9,588 nucleotides of DNA. Source: JACCQS01 sp050999295. GTDB taxonomy: Bacteria > Actinomycetota > Actinomycetes > Mycobacteriales > Geodermatophilaceae. A program made the translations under genes and the position numbers. Numbering within the stretch: the first letter of the stretch is position 1; every line of letters starts with the position of its first letter. The notes beneath the pieces are model-generated. The model was not told the origin of the DNA. It made no database searches and saw only the letters and a list, made by a program, of their open reading frames with translations. Location of the stretch: assembly GCA_050999295.1 (NCBI GenBank), contig JBPCPI010000049.1, forward strand, positions 1-9,588, given 5' to 3'. Shown here in pieces: positions 1 through 7,071 of the stretch.

Positions 1-420
1 GTCGAGCAGGCCCGGCAACACGGCCGCGAGCGGTGCGACCAACCGCGGGAAGTAGATCTTGGTGACCAGCCCCGCGTTGCTGACCAGACTCTCGGTGACC
101 GCACTCAGGGTCGAGGTGAAGTAGGACCAGATGACGAAGCCGAGGAAGGCATAGGCGAAATAGGGGATCCCGTCACTGGGCACCCCGGCGATCTTGCGGA
201 ACACGAAGGTGATCACCACAGCGCCGGCCAGCGGCTGCAGGATCGCCCAAGTCAGGCCGAACGCGGGCAGCTTGTAGCGGACCTTCAGATCTCGTACCGC
301 CAGGAACACGATCAACTCGCGGTAGGCAATGAGCTCGGGCAGATTCAGGAAGCGCCTGGTCCGGATAGCTGGATTTTCGATCCATCTCGTATCTCCGTTC
401 ACGCACCGTAACCTATCCAT
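1..420 (-). CDS. ABC-2 type polysaccharide export permease, Wzm/TagG-like (C-terminus beyond window)
   Basis: This is the membrane subunit of an ABC transporter that carries lipid-linked polysaccharide or teichoic-acid-like polymer across the cytoplasmic membrane. The visible 140 residues stay open to the left edge. After a short polar N-terminus comes an amphipathic segment with RDLKVRYK (residues 43-50). Hydrophobic stretches follow at about 55-77 and 87-106, and then SNAGLVTKIYFPR (114-126), a block typical of this family's first cytoplasmic loop. An intact member is usually about 260-290 residues, so roughly half is missing. Two starts are possible: ATG at 420-418, without a clear Shine-Dalgarno, or GTG at 402-400, preceded by GGATAGG. 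The gene diverges from the glycosyltransferase operon, which supports a role in exporting its product. The ATPase partner (Wzt/TagH) is not in the window. The family is clear; the exported polymer is inferred. Confidence 0.9.
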   Translation of the reverse strand, partial: MDRLRCVNGDTRWIENPAIRTRRFLNLPELIAYRELIVFLAVRDLKVRYKLPAFGLTWAILQPLAGAVVITFVFRKIAGVPSDGIPYFAYAFLGFVIWSYFTSTLSAVTESLVSNAGLVTKIYFPRLVAPLAAVLPGLLD

Positions 421-440
421 CGCCGAAAGTCGGGAGATAC
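389..440. repeat. 8-bp inverted repeat spanning the divergent start region
   Basis: GTATCTCC at 389-396 and its exact complement GGAGATAC at 433-440 are separated by 36 bases. They flank both candidate starts of the export permease. The arms are AT-richer than the surroundings. They could be half-sites for a regulator of both divergent transcripts, or chance. Confidence 0.3.
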
Positions 441-475
441 CATCTTCGTCAATTACCCTACGCACAAAGGCGACG
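421..475. promoter_or_regulatory. Divergent intergenic region between export permease and glycosyltransferase operon
   Basis: These 55 bases separate the leftward permease start from the rightward operon start, so promoters for both directions must lie here or overlap the first codons. The stretch contains an AT-rich patch (CAATTACCCTA, 450-460) that stands out locally. I could not assign a convincing -35/-10 pair on either strand, so the promoter role rests on gene arrangement alone. Confidence 0.45.
466..470 (+). promoter_or_regulatory. Ribosome binding site deciding the start of the first glycosyltransferase
   Basis: AAAGG lies five bases before ATG 476-478. This supports that start over upstream in-frame codons as far back as 329, which would overlap the divergent permease and add a sequence that does not look like protein. 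Confidence 0.6.
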
Positions 476-1699
476 ATGTCATACCTCTACGTAGACCTCG
501 ATCTACACGATCCAATCCCTACGCTCATACTGCGTGATGGAGACACCGGGTTGGGGGTTGTCGTCCGGCGGCGTGAGGTGCTCGTGGGGTTCGTCCTTAC
601 CGAACTTCCGCGCGGAAGCACGGTCTCTGCCCGCGACCTGGATGCGCTGATAGGCGCCGCCTGCGCCACCAAGCTGGTGCAGGAGAACGTGCTGGAGTCC
701 CTGGGTGGTCGGGGCAGGCCAAGTCAGATCTGCCTGACCGTGGCCGTGTGCACACACGATCGAACAGCCGGACTCGAGCAACTGATGGCCAGCCTGCTGC
801 CCTTACGCGAGGAGACGGCATTCGAGGTGCTCGTCGTCGACAATGCTCCATCGGACGACTCCACCAGAACCTTTGTCTCAACACTGCCCGATGTCCGCTA
901 CGTACGGGAGGATTGCACCGGCTTGGACTTCGCTCGCAATCGCGCCGTGGCCGAGGCCACCGGTGAGGTGCTGGCCTTTCTGGACGACGACGTGGAAGTC
1001 GACCGCGGCTGGTTGACGGGGCTCCGGCTGGCCTGGGGGGAGCACCCCGACGCCGGCTGCGTGACCGGGCTCGTCCTTCCGTTCGAGCTGGCCACCCGGG
1101 CGCAGATCACCTTCGAGCTCTACGGCGGCTTTCGCCGTGGCTTCGACACGCTGCGATACGTCGGCCAGTCGCTACCGGGCAACCGGCTCTATCCCCTTGG
1201 TGCCGGCATCTTCGGTGCCGGCTGCAACATGTCCTACCGGCGCGACCTTCTTCAGAAGCTGGGCGGCTTCGACGAGGCTCTGGACACCGGCCGCCCACTC
1301 CCCGGAGGCGGCGACTTGGACATGTTCTACCGGGTGGTGCGGTCGGGTTACCCGCTGGTCTACGAGCCGCAGTACGCCGTGTTCCACAAGCACCGACGCG
1401 AGCACAGCCAACTTCGCCGGCAGCTGTGGACCTGGGGGACCGGTTTCATGGCCTATGTCGTCAAGACGTTTCGGGCCGATCCGGTCGGGAACATCAAGCT
1501 GGTCTGGCTCGTGGCTTGGTGGTTCCGGTTCCACGTCCAGGAGGTTGTACGCAGCATGCTCCGCCGAGACCCACTGTCCCCTGAGCTTGCGGTCGCCCAG
1601 CTCGCCGGCGGCGTCGTCGGCCTGACCGGCAGCTATGGGCGTTCTCGCCGCCGAAGCGCGGCGATCCGGGCGCAGGTAGCCAGTCGGGCCCAGGCATGA
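476..1699 (+). CDS. Family 2 glycosyltransferase with extra N-terminal domain
   Basis: A 407-residue GT-A fold enzyme that should transfer a sugar from a nucleotide-sugar donor to a growing glycan at the cytoplasmic face. The GT2 core begins near residue 87 (LTVAVCTHDR). It has the donor-binding VLVVDN (118-123), the DXD-type metal motif LDDDVEV (169-175) and an acceptor-side acidic motif GGGDLDMFYR (277-286). The last 120 residues are basic and amphipathic, with a tryptophan-rich hydrophobic stretch (about 338-352) that may touch the membrane. Residues 1-75 are not part of a standard GT2 domain and resemble the start of the next gene's product. The start is chosen for its AAAGG site. The stop overlaps the next ATG as ATGA, so coupling is likely. 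Sugar and linkage cannot be read from the sequence. Confidence 0.9.
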   Translation: MSYLYVDLDLHDPIPTLILRDGDTGLGVVVRRREVLVGFVLTELPRGSTVSARDLDALIGAACATKLVQENVLESLGGRGRPSQICLTVAVCTHDRTAGLEQLMASLLPLREETAFEVLVVDNAPSDDSTRTFVSTLPDVRYVREDCTGLDFARNRAVAEATGEVLAFLDDDVEVDRGWLTGLRLAWGEHPDAGCVTGLVLPFELATRAQITFELYGGFRRGFDTLRYVGQSLPGNRLYPLGAGIFGAGCNMSYRRDLLQKLGGFDEALDTGRPLPGGGDLDMFYRVVRSGYPLVYEPQYAVFHKHRREHSQLRRQLWTWGTGFMAYVVKTFRADPVGNIKLVWLVAWWFRFHVQEVVRSMLRRDPLSPELAVAQLAGGVVGLTGSYGRSRRRSAAIRAQVASRAQA

Positions 1700-3810
1700 G
1701 GACGCCCATCGCGCTCATCCACATCGATCTGGCGGTCGATTCCGCCGATCGGCATTACAAAGCCGTGACCGGTCAGGTCAAGCCAGGCCAAGGGGTGCGA
1801 CTGGTGCTCTGGCGGCACGATCTCCCACTGGGGGAGGTCCACCTGACCGCGCAGGGTTGGCCGGTCTCCAAGCCGCGATTTCGGCAGCTGATCGCCCAAG
1901 CCATCGCCCCGGCGGTGGGACAACGCCTGTTCGGCACCGGGTTCGACCCCGCACTGCCCGAGCGCAGGTCGTCCCGAGAGCCTTCGCCGGCACCGGTCGC
2001 GAGCACGTTGACCCGACTCGTGAGTCCGCTGGAGGGACTGGCCGAACCAGCCGGGTTCCGGCCGGGTCCCAGCGCACTGCGAGTGTCCGTGGTCGTCTGC
2101 ACCCGGGAGCGCCCAGAACAGTTGCGCCGAGCACTTGCCGCCGTACAGGCGCTGCGACCGGCACCCGACGAGGTGCTGGTGGTGGACAACGCGTCGGCCT
2201 CCTCGGCCACCCGGGAGGTGGTGGACTCCTATCCAGAAGTCGGGTACGTCCACGAGCCGCGTCCGGGACTCAGTGTGGCCAGAAATCGCGGAGCGCGGGA
2301 GACCAGTGGTGAGGTCGTCGCGTTCACCGACGACGACGCGGAGGTGCGGCCGAACTGGCTGGCCGGGCTGCTAGCCGGCTTCGATGCCCCAGAGGTGATG
2401 GCCGTCACCGGTCTGGTCCTTCCGGCGGCGCTGGACACAGAGGGACAACTGCTGTTCGAGAATCACCTCGGCGGCTTCGGGCAGGGCTACCGCCGCCAGC
2501 TCTTCGACTCGGCGTTCTATCGCGGCATGCGGCGCTACGGCGTACCGGTGTGGCGGATCGGCGCGGGTGCCTCCATGGCTGTTCGTCGTCAGGCCTTCGA
2601 CCTGGTCGGCGACTTCGACGAGCGGCTCGGCGCCGGAGCGGCGGGGTGCAGCGAGGACTCCGAATTCTGGTACCGACTGCTGGCGCAGGGCTGGCACTGC
2701 CGCTACGAGCCGGCCGCCGTGGCCGTGCATCACCATCGAGCCGACCGCCATGAGGTGCGGCGGCAGGCGCAGGCCTACCTCCGTGGGCACGTCGTCGCGC
2801 TGTTTGCCCAACACGTGCGGTGTCAGGATGCCGGAAACGTGCGCCGCGCCTACGTCGGACTGCCCCGGTTCTATCTCGGCCGCCTGGCCCAGGCCGCCTT
2901 CGTCTCCGACGACACCGTCACCGCCGAGATCAGAGGCTTCCTCGGCGGTCTGGTCGGTGGAACGCTGGCCTTGCCCTCCATGTCCAGGGGAGGGTCGCTT
3001 GCCCCACGCCGGAAGTTCCTGTCCGGCAACCCATTCCCGCATCCCTACACCGAAGGGTTTTACTTCCGGGACAAGATGCGGGCGATCCACCGGGTGGCCC
3101 CGTTCGGTCCGCTGCACCGGATTCTGGAGGTCGGCGGCGGCGCGAGCGGGGTGAGCGCCCTGCTGTATCCAGTGGCACACGTCGTCACCGCTGATCTCGA
3201 ACCCGGGCACGGGGCGATGGCCGCGAGCACCGAGCGGGCGCAGTTCCTCTGTGCGGACGCCACTCGGCTGCCGTTCGCGGACGGGGCGTTCGACGCTGTC
3301 ACCTTCTTCGACGTCCTCGAGCACATCCCCGATGACGCCGCTGCCGTGCGGGAGGCGATTCGGGTGCTCGTGCCGGGCGGGGTGATCTTGGTGACCGCAC
3401 CCAACGAGCACTGGCGTTTTCCGTACTACGCGGTTGCGGCGCCGATCTGCCCGACTGACGAGGACGTGATGGCCGAGTGGGGCCACGTCCGGCGCGGATA
3501 TGCGCTGTCGGAACTCAATCGTCTCGTCGGCAGTGCTGCACTGCGCTGGGCGACGTTCATCAATCCGGTCACCGTGATCAACCACGATCTGGCGTTCTCC
3601 CGGTTGCCCAGTCGGGTACGTCGGGGGCTGCTGTCGATTCTCTCGCCGGTCAGCTGGCTCGGCTACGCCGTGCATCGTCCGCACTGGCCCGGGACCGAGA
3701 CCGCCGCGGTCTGGCGAACGCCGGTTGCCCTGCGGACGCAGGCCTCAGTCGATCGGCAGCCCTCGGCCGTTGAGCAGACCATGGGGGCCGGCGGTGGCCG
3801 GGCGATCTGA
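1696..3810 (+). CDS. Bifunctional protein: GT2 glycosyltransferase fused to SAM-dependent methyltransferase
   Basis: A 704-residue two-enzyme fusion. Residues 1-80 form the same N-terminal segment as in the preceding gene. A proline-rich linker (about 85-128) leads to a GT2 domain (129-400) with SVVVCTRERP (131-140), LVVDNAS (161-167), the metal motif TDDDAEV (211-217) and CSEDSEFWYRL (318-328). From about 445 comes a class I methyltransferase of the Methyltransf_11 type. It shows motif I ILEVGGGASG (476-485), an acidic strand-2 end at D500, CADATRLPF (519-527) and FDVLEHIPD (538-546). All key residues look intact in both halves, so it probably adds a sugar and methylates the same glycan. The ATG overlaps the previous stop. 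The frame is continuous with no internal stop, so the fusion is seen directly. Which hydroxyl or carboxyl is methylated is unknown. Confidence 0.9.
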   Translation: MRTPIALIHIDLAVDSADRHYKAVTGQVKPGQGVRLVLWRHDLPLGEVHLTAQGWPVSKPRFRQLIAQAIAPAVGQRLFGTGFDPALPERRSSREPSPAPVASTLTRLVSPLEGLAEPAGFRPGPSALRVSVVVCTRERPEQLRRALAAVQALRPAPDEVLVVDNASASSATREVVDSYPEVGYVHEPRPGLSVARNRGARETSGEVVAFTDDDAEVRPNWLAGLLAGFDAPEVMAVTGLVLPAALDTEGQLLFENHLGGFGQGYRRQLFDSAFYRGMRRYGVPVWRIGAGASMAVRRQAFDLVGDFDERLGAGAAGCSEDSEFWYRLLAQGWHCRYEPAAVAVHHHRADRHEVRRQAQAYLRGHVVALFAQHVRCQDAGNVRRAYVGLPRFYLGRLAQAAFVSDDTVTAEIRGFLGGLVGGTLALPSMSRGGSLAPRRKFLSGNPFPHPYTEGFYFRDKMRAIHRVAPFGPLHRILEVGGGASGVSALLYPVAHVVTADLEPGHGAMAASTERAQFLCADATRLPFADGAFDAVTFFDVLEHIPDDAAAVREAIRVLVPGGVILVTAPNEHWRFPYYAVAAPICPTDEDVMAEWGHVRRGYALSELNRLVGSAALRWATFINPVTVINHDLAFSRLPSRVRRGLLSILSPVSWLGYAVHRPHWPGTETAAVWRTPVALRTQASVDRQPSAVEQTMGAGGGRAI

Positions 3811-5158
3811 CCGGTCTCCGGCCGCCGGCCGGGTGGCGATACTGCCCTGGGGTGACCTGATCGAGGACTTCCTCGACCCGATCGGCCTGACCGTCGACGA
3901 CTTCGTCGAGGAGATGACCGGGGGCTGGCTTTTTGGCTACGTCGATGCGCTGGCCACAGCGGGGATCGACAGCGTGCTCGTCTGCATAACGGCCACGGTG
4001 CACGAGCCGGTACGCCGGATCCACCGCCCCAGTGGGGTGCCAATCTGGCTGCTTCCCCCGACCTTGTCCTACCGGCGGGTGCGTCGGCGCCTGCCCGACC
4101 CGTGCGCCTGGAACCGCACAACGGCAACGACCGGGTTGGTGGGTGCTCGCGCGCTTGCCGCAGCCGGCCTGCGCCACGTGGCACCGTACCTGTCCACCCC
4201 GGTCCGGACGCTGTCGAGCGTCCTGCGGCGGGAGCGGTGTACGGCCATCCTGTGCCAGGAGTACGAGGAGGCCCGCTTCGACGTATCCGTTGTAACGGGC
4301 CGATTTCTCGGGGTGCCGGTGTTCGCAACGTTCCAGGGTGGTGACCGGCAGCGCACGATGCTCGAGCGGATCGTGCGGCGCCACTCGATCAATGCCGCAG
4401 CCGGACTGATCGTCGCCTCGCAGGCAGAGAGCAGGCGCATTCAGCAGCGCTACCGGATTCCCACGGGGCGGGTCGTCGCGATCTTCAATCCGCTGGACCT
4501 GACTCGGTGGCCACTCGGAGCTCGCGCCGAGGCAAGGGCCTTGCTGGGACTGCACGGAGACGCCAAGGTCGCGGTCTGGCATGGACGAGTTGAACTGTGG
4601 CGCAAGGGTTTGGACATCCTGGTCCAGGCATGGGCGAAGATCTGCACCGAGCGTCCCGACGACGATCTGCATCTTCTGCTGGTCGGATCCGGCGGCGATT
4701 CCGAACAGCTACGGGAACTGCTGAGTGATCCGGTCTTGCGGGGCATCCACTGGCTCGACTCCTACGTGAATGACCGGGCCCGGCTGCGGCCGTATCTCGA
4801 TGCGGCTGATGTGTACGTGTTCCCGTCGCGTCACGAAGGTTTCGCGGTCGCGCCGGTCGAGGCGATGGCGTGCGGGCTGCCGCTGGTGGCCGCGGACGCT
4901 CCTGGGGTGCGGGAGCTGATCCCCCGCGGGGCGCAGGACGGGGGCGCGGTCGTGCCGCTCGGCGACGCGTCTGCGTTGGCCGTTGAGCTGGGTGCGCTGC
5001 TGGACGACCGGGCCCGTTGCCGTGAGCTGGGTCAACGTGCCCGGACCAGGGTCGAAACTGCCTTTGCCTCCGCGGCCGTAGGTCGACAGCTCACCGATGT
5101 CCTGGCCGGTCGACCAGGGCATACGACGTCGGCCTCCGGCCAGGCAGGCTGCGGATAG
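3794..5158 (+). CDS. GT4-type (GT-B fold) glycosyltransferase
   Basis: A retaining glycosyltransferase of 454 residues with the chosen start. The N-terminal Rossmann half begins at VAILPWGDL (14-22). The C-terminal half holds the donor site: VWHGRVELWRKG (261-272), LLLVGSGGD (294-302) and the family EX7E motif in SRHEGFAVAPVEAMACGLP (345-363, glutamates at 348 and 356). GTG 3794 is preferred because a G-rich stretch (3783-3787) lies six bases upstream. GTG 3833 would start exactly at the first strand but lacks a ribosome site, and the longer frame from TTG 3725 only adds low-complexity sequence. It overlaps the preceding gene by 17 bases and ends two bases before the next. The tail after about residue 440 is a short disordered extension. 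The donor sugar is not predictable. Confidence 0.88.
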   Translation: MAGRSDRSPAAGRVAILPWGDLIEDFLDPIGLTVDDFVEEMTGGWLFGYVDALATAGIDSVLVCITATVHEPVRRIHRPSGVPIWLLPPTLSYRRVRRRLPDPCAWNRTTATTGLVGARALAAAGLRHVAPYLSTPVRTLSSVLRRERCTAILCQEYEEARFDVSVVTGRFLGVPVFATFQGGDRQRTMLERIVRRHSINAAAGLIVASQAESRRIQQRYRIPTGRVVAIFNPLDLTRWPLGARAEARALLGLHGDAKVAVWHGRVELWRKGLDILVQAWAKICTERPDDDLHLLLVGSGGDSEQLRELLSDPVLRGIHWLDSYVNDRARLRPYLDAADVYVFPSRHEGFAVAPVEAMACGLPLVAADAPGVRELIPRGAQDGGAVVPLGDASALAVELGALLDDRARCRELGQRARTRVETAFASAAVGRQLTDVLAGRPGHTTSASGQAGCG

Positions 5159-5160
5159 CG

Positions 5161-6129
5161 GTGACTGAGCACATCACAGTCGTCATCCCTACCCGTAACC
5201 GCTGCCGGCTCCTGCAGCGGACGCTGGGAACGGTGTTCGCTCAACAGGGCGCCGACTTCGACGTGGTCGTCGTGGACGAAGGGTCGACTGACGACACCCC
5301 GGAGATGCTGGAGCGACTGCCGTACGACCGCTTGACGGTGCTGCGTCACGAGCAGGCCAAGGGTGTCGCTGCGGCCCGCAACGCCGGCGTAGCGGCAGCG
5401 ACCGGACAGTGGGTGGCCTTCGTCGACGACGACGACATCTGGTCGCCGGCCAAACTGGGCGCTCAACTAGCGGCTGCCGAGGAGACGCCCGGGGCGGGCT
5501 GGGCGTGCGCCGGAGCGGTCCGGGTCAACGAACAGTTGGAATTGCGCGGTCGTGAGAAGGCACCCGTGGCCTCGACCATCACCGACACCCTGCTTGCCCG
5601 AAACGTGATCCCGGGTGGCGCCTCGGGAGTCCTGGCCCGTACAGATCTGGTTCGGCAGGTGGGTGGATTCGATGTGGCCCTGTCGAATCTGGCCGACTAC
5701 GACCTGTGGATCCGGCTGGGTATGGCTGCCCCGTTGGGTGTGGTCGATCGGCCGTTGGTGGGCTATCGCGTGGCTGCCTCCGGCATGGCACACGACGTGC
5801 GTCGCTCCGAGCAGGAGCTGGACTGCATCGAGCAGAAGTACTCGACGGCACGACGAGTCCGCGGCGTGACCCTGCAGCGGGAGAGGTTCCTGTGGTATTT
5901 CGGGGCCTTGTCCCTTCGGCAGGGCGACCGCATCCAGGCAATCCGCATACACCGGGACATCGCACTGCGATGTCGTGATCGGCCGGCCTATGCACTCAGC
6001 CTGGCTCTGGTCAGTGGTCTGTGGCCCGGCATCCAGCAGGTCCGCGATCGATCCCAAGGTCGCCGCGTTCCCGCCTCCTGGCGTACCGAAGCCGAGACCT
6101 GGATTGCGCCGCTGCGGCGAACGACGTGA
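5161..6129 (+). CDS. Family 2 glycosyltransferase (GT-A)
   Basis: A compact 322-residue GT2 enzyme that should be the last glycosyltransferase of this operon. Its motifs are in the standard order: TVVIPTRNR (6-14), VVVVDEGSTDDT (35-46), the metal motif VDDDDIW (88-94) and NLADYDLWIRL (176-186), where the DYD replaces the more usual ED catalytic pair. Residues 230-322 form a helical, arginine-rich C-terminal region common in surface-polysaccharide GT2 proteins. It lacks the N-terminal segment found in the first two GT2 proteins, so it is a different lineage. It starts with GTG two bases after the preceding stop and has only a weak GGA upstream, which fits translation coupled to its neighbour. 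It is the last operon gene visible; the next gene is on the opposite strand. Confidence 0.88.
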   Translation: MTEHITVVIPTRNRCRLLQRTLGTVFAQQGADFDVVVVDEGSTDDTPEMLERLPYDRLTVLRHEQAKGVAAARNAGVAAATGQWVAFVDDDDIWSPAKLGAQLAAAEETPGAGWACAGAVRVNEQLELRGREKAPVASTITDTLLARNVIPGGASGVLARTDLVRQVGGFDVALSNLADYDLWIRLGMAAPLGVVDRPLVGYRVAASGMAHDVRRSEQELDCIEQKYSTARRVRGVTLQRERFLWYFGALSLRQGDRIQAIRIHRDIALRCRDRPAYALSLALVSGLWPGIQQVRDRSQGRRVPASWRTEAETWIAPLRRTT

Positions 6130-6180
6130 CGTTTCGGTCGACCTTCACCGCGACGGGCCGTGCGGATGAGGGGCGGCCAA

Positions 6181-6594
6181 TCAGGCCTGCGGCTGGGCGA
6201 CGTTGACCATCCAAGAGATGCCGAACTGGTCCACGCACGCGCCGAACTCATCGCCCCACATCTGCTTCTCCAGCGGGACCGACACCGTCCCGCCCTCGGA
6301 CAGCTTCTGCCAGTAGCCGCGCAACTCGTCGGTGTCATCCCCGCTCAGGCTCACCGCGACGTTGTCTCCGGGGTTGTGTTCCATCCCAGGCGGGGTGTCA
6401 GCACCCATGAGGGTGAATCCGCTGTCGGTCTCGAGCATCCCGTGCATGATCTTGTCGGCGCCCGGGGAGTCCGGCGGGCTGAATTCCCCGAAGGTGTTGA
6501 GCGTCAGGGTGCCGCCGAAGACGCTCTCGTAGAACTGCATGGCTTGTCGGGCGTCGCCAGCGAAGCTGATGTACGGGTTCAGACGCGAGGCCAT
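6181..6594 (-). CDS. VOC-superfamily protein, PhnB/glyoxalase-like
   Basis: A 137-residue protein of the vicinal oxygen chelate fold, PhnB-like branch. It has LNPYISFAGDARQAMQFY at the N-terminus (5-22), VFGGTL (25-30), MHGML (50-54) and MWGDEFGACVDQFGISWMV (112-130) at the C-terminus, the pattern of two repeated beta-alpha-beta modules. Members of this branch are usually soluble dimers. Most have no proven reaction, although similar proteins are often labelled 3-demethylubiquinone methyltransferase-like or glyoxalase. Length is normal for the family. The start is secure because of a strong AAGGAG site. It converges on the glycosyltransferase operon with 51 bases between, and nothing links it to the glycan pathway. 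Confidence 0.88.
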   Translation of the reverse strand: MASRLNPYISFAGDARQAMQFYESVFGGTLTLNTFGEFSPPDSPGADKIMHGMLETDSGFTLMGADTPPGMEHNPGDNVAVSLSGDDTDELRGYWQKLSEGGTVSVPLEKQMWGDEFGACVDQFGISWMVNVAQPQA

Positions 6595-6600
6595 CAGATA

Positions 6601-6606
6601 CTCCTT
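6601..6606 (-). promoter_or_regulatory. Strong ribosome binding site for the VOC protein
   Basis: On the minus strand a perfect AAGGAG precedes ATG 6594-6592 with a six-base spacer (TATCTG). Confidence 0.8.
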
Positions 6607-6658
6607 GTTCGAGTCGAAGTCAGTCCTCGCAGACTATCGGCAGGGGACAACACGGTCA

Positions 6659-6920
6659 TCGGATCGCACCCTGCTTGACGCCTCTCAGGTGCTCGGGCGT
6701 TGGTCGGTGGGGAAGTACCGCATCACGCTGGTAGAGGCACTCTCGGAGCTGGCCAGCGCCGTCGCTTCAGGTAACGGGTCCGGCCGTCTCGCAGTCCGGC
6801 AGGCTTTGGAGATCGCCGATTCAGCTACCTCATCGGCAACGCAGACCTGCAAGGAAAGAACCTGTCCGTCTGGCGCAACCCCGACCGAATGTGGAGCTGA
6901 CGCTCGCCTCATGACGCTTG
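6659..6920 (+). pseudogene. Degraded HipA-family kinase (toxin) fragment
   Basis: This gap between two intact genes holds a broken coding remnant. In one frame, LLDASQVLGRWSVGKYRIT (about 6668-6724) followed by EALSELASAV and RLAVRQ resembles the middle of HipA-like Ser/Thr kinases from actinomycetes. Two bases out of phase, FSYLIGNADLQGKNLSVW (6820-6873) matches the HipA catalytic segment. There the Asp in NAD is the catalytic base and the Asn in KN binds metal; a Gln sits where His is common. The second frame has a stop at 6772-6774, so the two pieces cannot be read together. It ends at TGA 6898-6900, after which a third frame (LTLA from 6897) seems to continue the similarity. At least two indels are needed. 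No partner antitoxin (hipB) is visible. Homology is from memory of family motifs, not a search. Confidence 0.6.
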
Positions 6921-7071
6921 TTCGCACCGGTGGGGATGCTGAGATCCGGTTGAGGTCGCTGTGCGGCACGCCGATCTCGTGGTCACCCCACAGCCCGGCG
7001 AACTCGTCGCTTGGGCGAGCGGCGGTAGTCTCGCGGAGCGGCCGACCCTCAGACGACAAGGAGCGATGACG
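6921..7071. other. Non-coding or decayed stretch before the hydrolase
   Basis: I see no supported gene here. Open frames exist on both strands but have no recognisable motif. The stretch may include further decayed HipA-like sequence and should hold the promoter of the hydrolase-P450 unit. No clear -35/-10 pair was found. Confidence 0.4.
7058..7063 (+). promoter_or_regulatory. Ribosome binding site choosing between two hydrolase starts
   Basis: AAGGAG lies two bases before ATG 7066 but eight bases before ATG 7072. The second spacing is the usual one, so 7072 is preferred. Confidence 0.7.

Noticed and set aside
329..475. N-terminal extension of the first glycosyltransferase back to position 329
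   Set aside because: It overlaps the divergent permease start and reads as non-protein-like sequence; ATG 476 has a good ribosome site.
2371..3684. Long open frame of 437 codons on the minus strand
   Set aside because: It is fully antisense to the GT2-methyltransferase gene, has no recognisable motif, and is an expected shadow in GC-rich DNA.
3650..4672. Open frame of 340 codons on the minus strand
   Set aside because: It is antisense to the GT4 gene, whose plus-strand frame carries clear motifs; composition is typical of a shadow frame.
6130..6180. Possible terminator between the convergent glycosyltransferase operon and VOC gene
   Set aside because: Only short GGCC/GGCC-type pairings are present, with no stable long stem and no T run, so it cannot be called.
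6160..6678. Open frame of 172 codons on the plus strand
   Set aside because: It is antisense to the VOC gene, which has a perfect ribosome site and family motifs on the minus strand.
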